Assembly (NCBI GenBank): GCA_003712125.1
Contig: RHLF01000001.1
Location: 248,001 to 312,000 of the forward strand
Reading direction: 5' to 3'
Length of the DNA: 64,000 nt
Origin: Allomuricauda sp.
GTDB lineage: Bacteria > Bacteroidota > Bacteroidia > Flavobacteriales > Flavobacteriaceae
The notes under the pieces were generated by a model. It was not told where the DNA came from. It made no database searches and was given only the letters and a program-made list of their open reading frames with translations. Shown piece by piece: positions 8,383 to 14,963 of this stretch (its first letter is position 1; the number at the start of each line of letters is the position of its first letter). The position numbers and the translations under genes were made by a program.

Positions 8383-8646
8383 TTATTTGCCCCAACCAAT
8401 GGTGTTCCAAATACGTTCATGAAAAAAGTAAAGTAGCATTTTGGTCACCAATTCAACCACTCCAATCGAAAAGGCCAGGGTAAGGGTACCTGTAATAATC
8501 CATGATATGATAATGGTATCCAAGGTACCTATGATCCTCCAACTTATAGATTTGGCAATACTCCGTTTTGGGCTTTCAGAATTTCTATCCCTTTTCAAGG
8601 ATACATTTTCATCTTTATTTGAAATAACAAGTTGATCTGCAATCAT
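8383..8646 (-). CDS. DUF2061 membrane protein, first gene of the cys operon
   Basis: 87 residues. After a polar N-terminal part come SIAKSISWRIIGTLDTIIISW and a second hydrophobic stretch, TLAFSIGVVELVTKMLLYFF, ending in HERIWNTIGWGK. This is the DUF2061 pattern of two membrane helices. The function is unknown. Its place as leader gene of the sulfate-assimilation operon, 15 bases ahead of cysH and directly behind the predicted operator, suggests a role in sulfate or sulfite handling at the membrane; this is inference from position only. Confidence 0.82.
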   Translation of the reverse strand: MIADQLVISNKDENVSLKRDRNSESPKRSIAKSISWRIIGTLDTIIISWIITGTLTLAFSIGVVELVTKMLLYFFHERIWNTIGWGK

Positions 8647-8657
8647 AATTTTATTAT

Positions 8658-8674
8658 CCTATAGATTTAATAGG
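8658..8674. promoter_or_regulatory. CCTAT-N7-ATAGG palindrome at the cys operon start (predicted Rrf2 operator)
   Basis: Perfect 5-bp half-sites with a 7-base spacer, followed by TTAT. It lies just downstream, in the minus direction, of the -7 box at 8680-8687, so it would cover the likely transcription start. That placement suits a repressor. Confidence 0.65.
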
Positions 8675-8679
8675 TTATA

Positions 8680-8687
8680 CAAACATA
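8680..8687 (-). promoter_or_regulatory. -7 box of the cys operon promoter
   Basis: TATGTTTG on the minus strand matches the Bacteroidota consensus TAnnTTTG and lies about 35 bases before the DUF2061 start codon. No clear TTG is found at the -33 distance. Confidence 0.5.
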
Positions 8688-8736
8688 GCCCTTTTTGATC
8701 AGCTATAGCGCTAAAACAAAAATAAAATTGGTTAAT

Positions 8737-8753
8737 CCTATAGTTTTAGTAGA
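8737..8753. promoter_or_regulatory. Second, degenerate copy of the cys operator
   Basis: CCTAT, seven bases, then GTAGA: one half-site is intact and one is altered at two positions. The flanks (AAT before, TTATTA after) still match the other two copies. It lies between the cys promoter and the Rrf2 gene. Confidence 0.5.
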
Positions 8754-8795
8754 TTATTAAATATTAGTTCGAAATATTGACAATTTATCAAGTAA

Positions 8796-9218
8796 CTAAC
8801 CTGTTTGCATTTGAATTAAATCTTCCAGTGTGGTATTTCGATAAACACTTAAGGCGCTGTCCCTTATTTTCAACATGAGATTGTGAACTGAACAAAGGTT
8901 CTCATCGGGACAATCATCACATTTTTCGTAAAAATTCAAGCTAACACAGGGCACCATGGCAATTGGGCCTTCTAAAATCCGCATGATAGCGGTCATTGGA
9001 ATATCTTTAGGCTCTTTGATGAGATAGTAGCCCCCACCCTTTCCTTTTTTTGAGCCTAAAAATCCATTACGTCGCAAAGTCAATAAGATACTTTCCAAAA
9101 ACTTCTGGGAAATGTTCTCATGTTTAGCAATTTCAGCTATCTGAATTGGCGACTGCTTATCCTGCGAAGCAAGATAGGTCAACGCTTTTAAGCCGTATTT
9201 GGTTTTCTTGGAGAGCAT
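8796..9218 (-). CDS. Rrf2-family transcriptional regulator (sulfur or Fe-S type)
   Basis: 140 residues. MLSKKTKYGLKALTYLA starts the winged-helix domain and NISQKFLESILLTLRRNGF is the recognition region. Cys91, Cys100, Cys103 and Cys109, with His111, form a cluster-like array (PCVSLNFYEKC, DDCP, LCSVH) that recalls the ligand region of IscR/NsrR, though the spacing differs. Rrf2 proteins include CymR, which controls cysteine genes in Gram-positive bacteria, and IscR. The position directly upstream of the cys operon, with matching palindromes between, suggests it controls sulfate assimilation. Whether it senses an Fe-S cluster or a cysteine precursor cannot be told. Confidence 0.9.
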   Translation of the reverse strand: MLSKKTKYGLKALTYLASQDKQSPIQIAEIAKHENISQKFLESILLTLRRNGFLGSKKGKGGGYYLIKEPKDIPMTAIMRILEGPIAMVPCVSLNFYEKCDDCPDENLCSVHNLMLKIRDSALSVYRNTTLEDLIQMQTG

Positions 9219-9326
9219 CCTACGAATATAGCCAAAAATGCATAGTCAACTCTGTTCCCTAAAACAACCACAACATGAACTCCCTATTTCAACAGAACAA
9301 CTATTTCATTAAATCACCTACAACTG

Positions 9327-9334
9327 TACCTTTG
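9327..9334 (+). promoter_or_regulatory. Possible -7 box before the metallo-beta-lactamase-fold gene
   Basis: TACCTTTG matches TAnnTTTG in the divergent intergenic region, about 48 bases before the TTG start at 9382. No clear -33 element is seen. Confidence 0.45.
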
Positions 9335-9381
9335 TTGGAACAATCGAACGGCAAATCACAAGCCCTGTTATAACCATACTT

Positions 9382-10515
9382 TTGAAAAAGCTAAAAAAAA
9401 TACTCAAACGGATGCTATTATCCATTCTTTCAATTATCGCGCTATTCATCATCTTGTATTTTCTTTTCGTGAGTTTCTATCCTGCCTTTGGGGGAGATGT
9501 GTCCAATGAAAGAAATGCGGTTTACGAATCCTCCGACCAGTTCGACAATGGAAAATTCATCAATTCGAAAAAGGAGATTCCAGAAGCTGCCAGTTTTTCA
9601 AAAATGCTCTCAATCGGTCGAAAATTTTTCTTTGAAAAAGTTGAAAATGGAAGGCCTGAAAGCGACATAAAAATTCAAAAAATTGATTCGACAGATATTG
9701 CCCATAATCAGCATGAAGCACAGCTCATGTGGTTTGGCCATTCGGCATTTTTGCTGCAGTTAGATGATATAAATATCTTGATTGATCCAATGTTGGGCGA
9801 CGTACCTGCACCCCATCCTTTGTTGGGGGCGAAACGATTTAATTCTGAGTTACCCATTCCAATTGAAAAACTGCCCCAAATAGATGCCCTGGTCATTTCC
9901 CATGACCACTATGATCATTTGGACTATGAATCCATCAAAAAATTAAAGCACAAAGTAGAACACTATTTTGTACCGCTTGGAGTTGGTGTTCATTTGGAAG
10001 CTTGGGGCGTTGCCAGTTCCATAATCACAGAAATGGACTGGTGGGAGGAAACCACCTATAAGGACATTCAATTGGCGTGTACCCCTGCCCAACATTTTTC
10101 GGGCAGAAAATTTACCAATGGCCAGAGCACCTTGTGGAGTTCATGGGTAATCAAAACCGACAGTACATCAATTTATTTTAGTGGTGACAGTGGTTATGGA
10201 TCCCATTTTAAGGAAATCGGCGAACAATACGGCCCCTTTGATTTAGCCATGATGGAATGTGGGCAATACAACAAAATGTGGCCTGACATTCATATGTTTC
10301 CGGAGGAAACCGCTCAAGCCGGACTCGATGTACAAGCCAGTGCGGTCATGCCCATACATTGGGGTGCCTTTAAACTAGCCTTGCATTCTTGGACCGATCC
10401 TATTGAACGGGTAACCAAAAAGGCCAACGAATTGCATCTGCCCTTAGTCACCCCGCAAATTGGAGAACCCATTGTGATTGGTAAATTAACCGAACCTAGG
10501 GCTGTATGGTGGTAG
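9382..10515 (+). CDS. MBL-fold metallohydrolase, NAPE-PLD/UlaG-like, membrane-anchored
   Basis: 377 residues from a TTG start; an ATG at 9412 gives a protein ten residues shorter. The N-terminus (KKLKKILKR, then LLSILSIIALFIILYFLFV) is a signal anchor. WFGHSAFLLQL starts the fold and VISHDHYDHLD (His174, Asp175, His176, Asp178, His179) is the two-metal site; YFSGDSGYG and MPIHWGAF complete it. The pattern resembles N-acyl-phosphatidylethanolamine phospholipase D-like and UlaG-like hydrolases; the substrate is unknown. It stands alone between the sulfur operons and converges on metZ with four bases between stops. Confidence 0.86.
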   Translation: MKKLKKILKRMLLSILSIIALFIILYFLFVSFYPAFGGDVSNERNAVYESSDQFDNGKFINSKKEIPEAASFSKMLSIGRKFFFEKVENGRPESDIKIQKIDSTDIAHNQHEAQLMWFGHSAFLLQLDDINILIDPMLGDVPAPHPLLGAKRFNSELPIPIEKLPQIDALVISHDHYDHLDYESIKKLKHKVEHYFVPLGVGVHLEAWGVASSIITEMDWWEETTYKDIQLACTPAQHFSGRKFTNGQSTLWSSWVIKTDSTSIYFSGDSGYGSHFKEIGEQYGPFDLAMMECGQYNKMWPDIHMFPEETAQAGLDVQASAVMPIHWGAFKLALHSWTDPIERVTKKANELHLPLVTPQIGEPIVIGKLTEPRAVWW

Positions 10516-10519
10516 GCAT

Positions 10520-11686
10520 TTACCCTAAAGCTTGTTCAATATCGGCGATAATATCATCGCTATGTTCAAGTCCGACAGAAACGCGCACCGTACCATCTGA
10601 AATACCCATTTTAAGACGCTGATCATCGGAAAGTTTACTATGGGTAGTTGAAGCGGGATGCGTCACTATACTTCGAGAATCGCCCAGGTTGGCCGAAAGC
10701 GATAATAATTTGATGGCGTCGAAGAATTTTCTTCCCGACTCCAATCCGCCTTTGACCTCAAAAGCGACTACGCAGCCACCTGCCTCCATCTGTTTCTTTG
10801 CCAAATCATATTGCGGGTGCGACTTTAAAAAAGGATATTTCACCCAATTTACATTTGGGTGACCCTCGAGATACTCGGCCAATTTTAAGGCATTTTCACA
10901 ATGTTTGTCTACTCGGATGGCCAAGGTTTCCAAACTCTTTGATAAGATCCAGGCGTTGAAAGGTGAGAGCGCGGGGCCTGTTATTCTTGAAAAGCGATAA
11001 ATTTTTTCAACCAAAGTTGCGTTGCCTACCGTAATTCCGGCCAAAACCCTTCCTTGTCCGTCCATAAGCTTGGTGCCTGAATGGACGACCAAATCAGCCC
11101 CGAACTTGATGGGTTGCTGCAAATAGGGTGAGGCGAAACAGTTATCCACTATAAAAATCAGGTTGTGTTTCTTTGCGAGTTGCCCTAAATACTCCAAATC
11201 CAAAATGTCAACACCCGGATTGGTTGGTGATTCTGCATATATCACCTTTGTGTTTTCCTGAATCAGTCCTTCTACGGTTTCTAAACTAGTAACGTCAAAG
11301 AAGGTGGTGGTAATATTCCATTTCGGTAAGAAATTGGTATACAGACTATGCGTTGACCCAAAAACACTTCTCGCACTCAAAATATGATCACCGCTATTTA
11401 ACAATGCGGCAAAAGTCGAAAACACGGCGGCCATACCTGAAGCAAAGGCAAAACCTGCTTCAGCGCCTTCCATCTGGCACACCTTGTCAATAAATTCCGA
11501 AGTGTTCGGGTTCGAATACCGCGAGTAGATATTTCGTTCCTTTTCCTCAGCGAAAGACGCACGCATATCCTCAGCATCTTCAAACACATAGCTGGATGTC
11601 AAAAAAAGTGGAGCAGAATGCTCCAAATATTGCGTACGTTCCAATTGTGCCCTTATGGCACGAGTTTCAAACTTTTGCCCGCTCAT
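10520..11686 (-). CDS. metZ: O-succinylhomoserine sulfhydrylase-like PLP enzyme
   Basis: 388 residues from the ATG at 11686 (MSGQKFETRAIRAQ); an upstream in-frame ATG at 11743 would lie deep in metX. The cystathionine gamma-synthase family fold is clear: YSRYSNPNT, FASGMAAV, and the PLP lysine Lys206 in VVHSGTKLMDGQG. Motifs fit the MetZ branch, which makes homocysteine from activated homoserine and sulfide. Close relatives include cystathionine gamma-synthase and gamma-lyase, so the exact reaction is a best guess. It overlaps metX by 20 bases and is the last gene of the metY-metX-metZ operon. Confidence 0.87.
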   Translation of the reverse strand: MSGQKFETRAIRAQLERTQYLEHSAPLFLTSSYVFEDAEDMRASFAEEKERNIYSRYSNPNTSEFIDKVCQMEGAEAGFAFASGMAAVFSTFAALLNSGDHILSARSVFGSTHSLYTNFLPKWNITTTFFDVTSLETVEGLIQENTKVIYAESPTNPGVDILDLEYLGQLAKKHNLIFIVDNCFASPYLQQPIKFGADLVVHSGTKLMDGQGRVLAGITVGNATLVEKIYRFSRITGPALSPFNAWILSKSLETLAIRVDKHCENALKLAEYLEGHPNVNWVKYPFLKSHPQYDLAKKQMEAGGCVVAFEVKGGLESGRKFFDAIKLLSLSANLGDSRSIVTHPASTTHSKLSDDQRLKMGISDGTVRVSVGLEHSDDIIADIEQALG

Positions 11687-12641
11687 CAGCAAACTCTTTT
11701 TTAAAAATACCGGCCAGGATTTCTTCCAATTGCTCAAATTCAATTAAAAAGGCGTCATGACCGTGAATTGATTCTATTTCTGCATATTTTAGGTTCTGGT
11801 TCATGGGTGTCAAGGTTTCAATATTTTCTCCAGGAAGAAAAAACAAGTCGGTATCGACACCAACCATCTGAACTTTTACGCCACTCTCCCAAATTTTTTG
11901 GAACACAGCTTCACCATCTCGGCGTATATCAATGGTTTTGAGCAACTGATTCATAAGTTTATAGGCCGAAAGCTGGAAGCGCCCTTGTAGTTTTTTGCCA
12001 TGGTGTAGCAACCAACTTTCGATGTTGAACATACCCAGTTCTTCATTCACGCTTCGATGAAACCTCGCTTTAAAAGATTCAGGTGTCCGATAGCAGAGCA
12101 TGGCATGCATGCGAGCGTCATGAATGGGTTTGGAAGAATTCAATAAAAACTGTTCCTGTATTCTGCAATTGGCAATTAGCCAATCGGTGGATTTCCAATC
12201 AGAGGCAATCGGTATCAAATATTCCGTAATATTTGGTTCCAATGCCACCATCTCCCAACCGATTCCGCCTCCTAAAGAACCGCCGATAATGGCATAAAGT
12301 CTTGAAACTTCCATCTGCTCCAACGCCTTTAAAAAAACATTGGCAATGTCACCGGCGACAAAATCTCTGTAGTTTTTAATTTCAAATCCATCGTATCCAT
12401 TGCCAGGAATATTGAACGCTAAAATGGTGTATTGTTCGGTTCCAATACATTTTTCTGGTCCTATTAAATTGGACCACCATCCATTTTTCCCGGTAACGGT
12501 GGAATTGCCCGTTAGGGCATGGTTGACCAAAACTATGGGTGCCGTACCTAAGGGTTGCCCAAAAACCTCATAGGTTACCTGAAGTTCTTGAATGCTTCCA
12601 TTCAACGTAATAAAATCCTTTATTTTAAGCTTTTGGAGCAT
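11667..12641 (-). CDS. metX: Homoserine O-acetyltransferase family protein (alpha/beta hydrolase fold)
   Basis: 324 residues, shorter than typical MetX of 350-380. IGGSLGGGIGWE holds the nucleophile Ser122, VDTDLFFLPGEN carries the likely acid and IHGHDAFL the catalytic His295; HALTGNS near residue 41 is the oxyanion-hole strand. It would activate homoserine by acylation, feeding the two PLP enzymes on either side. Acetyl or succinyl preference cannot be read with confidence. It lies 12 bases after metY. Confidence 0.88.
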   Translation of the reverse strand: MLQKLKIKDFITLNGSIQELQVTYEVFGQPLGTAPIVLVNHALTGNSTVTGKNGWWSNLIGPEKCIGTEQYTILAFNIPGNGYDGFEIKNYRDFVAGDIANVFLKALEQMEVSRLYAIIGGSLGGGIGWEMVALEPNITEYLIPIASDWKSTDWLIANCRIQEQFLLNSSKPIHDARMHAMLCYRTPESFKARFHRSVNEELGMFNIESWLLHHGKKLQGRFQLSAYKLMNQLLKTIDIRRDGEAVFQKIWESGVKVQMVGVDTDLFFLPGENIETLTPMNQNLKYAEIESIHGHDAFLIEFEQLEEILAGIFKKEFADERAKV

Positions 12642-12653
12642 GAACCTTTAAGA

Positions 12654-13952
12654 TTAAGCAAGAACCGATTTATCAATTGTGGCGAATGCTGATTCAAGGT
12701 CTGCCTTAAGATCTGCTACATCTTCCAAACCTACCGATAGGCGAATCAAATCTTTGGTCACCCCCGTAGATTCTTGAGATGCATCACTTAATTGCTGGTG
12801 TGTGGTACTCGCGGGATGAATGATCAATGATTTGGTATCTCCAATATTGGCCAATAAGGAGAAAATCTTGGTTTCATCTGCTATTTTCTTAGCGGATTCA
12901 AAACCTCCCTTAACACCAAAAGTCACAATACTACTTTGGCCTTTTGGCAAATACGCTTCAGCTTGTGCCTTGTATTTACTGGTTTTTAACCCAGGATAAT
13001 TGACCCATGCCACTTCATCACGTTGTTGAAGCCATTCGGCCAATGCCAAGGCATTTTCACTATGTTTTTTCATACGAACTTCCAAGGTCTCGAGCCCTTG
13101 AATGATTTGGAAGGCATTGAACGGGCTTAAGCATGCCCCATGGTCACGTAAGCCTTCGATGCGCACCTTGGCAATAAAAGCGGCTGGCCCCAAAGCGTCG
13201 TGATACACCAAACCATGATAACCCGGAGATGGTTCGGTAAACTCAGGAAACTTGCCATTTGCCCAATCAAAAGTGCCAGCATCAATAATGGCTCCACCCA
13301 AGGCCGTACCATTTCCATTAATATACTTGGTCAAGGAATGGATTACGATATTGGCACCATGGTCGATAGGGTTTAACAATGCCGGCGATGCTACTGTATT
13401 ATCGACAATAAATGGCACTTTGGCTTTCTTTGCCTCTGAGGATATGGCCTTTAAATCAAGAACATCCAACTTTGGATTACCCACTGATTCAGCAAATATT
13501 GCACGGGTGTTTTCTTGTACTGCCTTTCCAAAATTGGCGGGATCATCAGGATCAACGAATGTGGTTGTGATACCCAATCGTGGTAGGGTTACATTTAATA
13601 AATTATAGGTGCCGCCATAAAGACTATTTGACGCAACAATATGGTCGCCAGCCTTTAACAAGACCAAGAGTGCAGTGTTCAAGGCTGCTGTTCCAGAGGA
13701 GGTAACCACAGAGGCGATTCCGCCTTCCAATGCTGCCAATCGCTGTTCTAAAATATCATTTGTCGGGTTGTTGATTCTCGTATAAATATTTCCAAATTCA
13801 GCCAGTGAGAATAAATTGGCTGCATGGTCTGCGTTGTTAAACACATAGGCCGTACTTTGGTAAATAGGTACGGCACGGGTACCTCCATTAACCGTTACAT
13901 CATGTCCGGCATGCAAGGCGTTGGTTGCTTTGGAAAAATTTTGATCGCTCAT
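12654..13952 (-). CDS. metY: O-acetylhomoserine aminocarboxypropyltransferase
   Basis: 432 residues, the length of MetY, which is longer than other members of the Cys/Met PLP family. YTRINNPTNDILEQRLAALE, SSGTAALNTAL and the PLP lysine Lys209 in IVIHSLTKYINGNGTALGG are conserved. It joins O-acetylhomoserine and sulfide to homocysteine, directly using the sulfide made by the neighbouring sulfate-reduction operon. First gene of the metYXZ operon and directly behind a SAM-I riboswitch. Confidence 0.95.
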   Translation of the reverse strand: MSDQNFSKATNALHAGHDVTVNGGTRAVPIYQSTAYVFNNADHAANLFSLAEFGNIYTRINNPTNDILEQRLAALEGGIASVVTSSGTAALNTALLVLLKAGDHIVASNSLYGGTYNLLNVTLPRLGITTTFVDPDDPANFGKAVQENTRAIFAESVGNPKLDVLDLKAISSEAKKAKVPFIVDNTVASPALLNPIDHGANIVIHSLTKYINGNGTALGGAIIDAGTFDWANGKFPEFTEPSPGYHGLVYHDALGPAAFIAKVRIEGLRDHGACLSPFNAFQIIQGLETLEVRMKKHSENALALAEWLQQRDEVAWVNYPGLKTSKYKAQAEAYLPKGQSSIVTFGVKGGFESAKKIADETKIFSLLANIGDTKSLIIHPASTTHQQLSDASQESTGVTKDLIRLSVGLEDVADLKADLESAFATIDKSVLA

Positions 13953-13999
13953 GTTTTTTAAATTTTAGGATTAATGAATTATTTAAAAACACGAAGCCT

Positions 14000-14012
14000 A
14001 CCCCATAGGGGT
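14000..14012 (-). promoter_or_regulatory. Small hairpin in the metY leader
   Basis: ACCCCTATGGGGT on the minus strand forms a 5-bp GC-rich hairpin between the aptamer and the metY start, followed after nine bases by TTTTT. It could be a weak terminator or part of the expression platform. Confidence 0.4.
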
Positions 14013-14026
14013 CGGATAAATCAAAA

Positions 14027-14041
14027 AGTTATAAGAAAGTG
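14027..14041 (-). promoter_or_regulatory. Anti-P1-like segment in the metY leader
   Basis: The plus-strand sequence AGTTATAAGAAAGTG nearly repeats the opening of the aptamer (AGTTATCAAGAAAGGTG as read on the minus strand). The transcript therefore contains a close complement of the 5' arm of the aptamer downstream of it. This parallels the metH and metK leaders. Confidence 0.5.
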
Positions 14042-14063
14042 AAATCGAGATAAATCGATGATT

Positions 14064-14169
14064 GCTATCTTTTCCCTGATTTAAGGGATAGAATTTAGCA
14101 CCAGCTCCGTTAAGATCGGAAGGTTGCTAAGGCTTCATAGGGTCTATTCCCTCCACCTTTCTTGATAAC
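14064..14169 (-). promoter_or_regulatory. SAM-I (S-box) riboswitch aptamer upstream of metYXZ
   Basis: On the minus strand: GTTATCAAGAAAGGTGGAGG, ACCCTATGAAGCC, TTAGCAACC, a P3 arm, GGTGCTAAATTC and a closing GATAGC that pairs with the opening GTTATC. This is a complete S-box signature. The whole 13953-14298 stretch holds no gene, only this leader, its promoter and the downstream end of the methyltransferase gene. Confidence 0.93.
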
Positions 14170-14198
14170 TATTCAATACGTGTTTGAACTTCTTAGCA

Positions 14199-14206
14199 CA
14201 AATATA
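14199..14206 (-). promoter_or_regulatory. -7 box of the metY leader promoter
   Basis: TATATTTG on the minus strand matches TAnnTTTG and lies 29 bases ahead of the aptamer's first helix, a fitting distance for the transcription start. Confidence 0.5.
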
Positions 14207-14298
14207 AAGGCAGAATTTTCTAAAAACCTAATGGATATGAAAAAATTAACAATTTCCTAGTATATCAGTAGGATTCTATTTTTTTAAAATATATGACA

Positions 14299-14961
14299 CT
14301 ATTCCAGAATGTAAAGCATGGTATGGATTAGCCCGTTACCTTTAGGAGGGACCAGGGAAACCAAATGCCTTGTTTCTTTCGCTTTTACATTAAAGGGGGG
14401 ACTCAAAAGATCAACCCCACTTTGTTTTTTTAAGCGAATTCCTTGCCCTGAAATTATATCAAGGTTGGGAATAAAAGCTCCTTTAGGAATATGCTCAGTG
14501 ATTACCAGATATTTATAGCGATAAAGTTTTGATACAATGGCCTTAATTTCTGCGTTGGACAAATGTTGTAATACCTGTCGAACAATCGCACAATCTCCCT
14601 TTGGAAGTTCATCTTTGGCAATGTCCAAACACCGGAATTGTAAATGGGGTAATTGAAACACAGCGCGGTTATGATCAATTAATTCTTCAACGATATCAAC
14701 CGCAATATAATTCTTGGCAAAGGGCACCAAACGACTCCCTATATTAAAATCACCACATCCCAAATCAACTACCGTAATTTTTTCCTCAAGTGAGGCCAGA
14801 AAGGAGGTAACCGATGCTATATAGGGCGCTACCAAATTTGAATCATGGGATCCACTACCCGAATAAAAAGTAGTTCCATTGGTTCCCCAAAGTTGCTTGT
14901 GATAAATTTGTTGCATGGCCGCTCTTGTCGGCCATGCTTTCTTTTTTTGAAGGGCCTTCAC
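14299..14961 (-). CDS. Class I SAM-dependent methyltransferase
   Basis: 220 residues. VVDLGCGDFNIGSRL is SAM motif I, FRCLDIAKDELPKGDCAIVRQVLQHLSN covers motifs II-IV. The N-terminal half begins with a basic helix and a GTNGTTFYSGSGSHD stretch before the Rossmann fold. No substrate-specific motif is recognised. It starts two bases after the stop of the CocE-type hydrolase and is probably translated from the same transcript. Confidence 0.8.
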   Translation of the reverse strand: MKALQKKKAWPTRAAMQQIYHKQLWGTNGTTFYSGSGSHDSNLVAPYIASVTSFLASLEEKITVVDLGCGDFNIGSRLVPFAKNYIAVDIVEELIDHNRAVFQLPHLQFRCLDIAKDELPKGDCAIVRQVLQHLSNAEIKAIVSKLYRYKYLVITEHIPKGAFIPNLDIISGQGIRLKKQSGVDLLSPPFNVKAKETRHLVSLVPPKGNGLIHTMLYILE

Positions 14962-14963
14962 GC

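Noticed and set aside
9708-9896. Antisense open frame within the MBL-fold gene, like many other antisense frames in the window
   Set aside because: No recognisable domain and wholly inside a well-supported gene; treated as chance frames.
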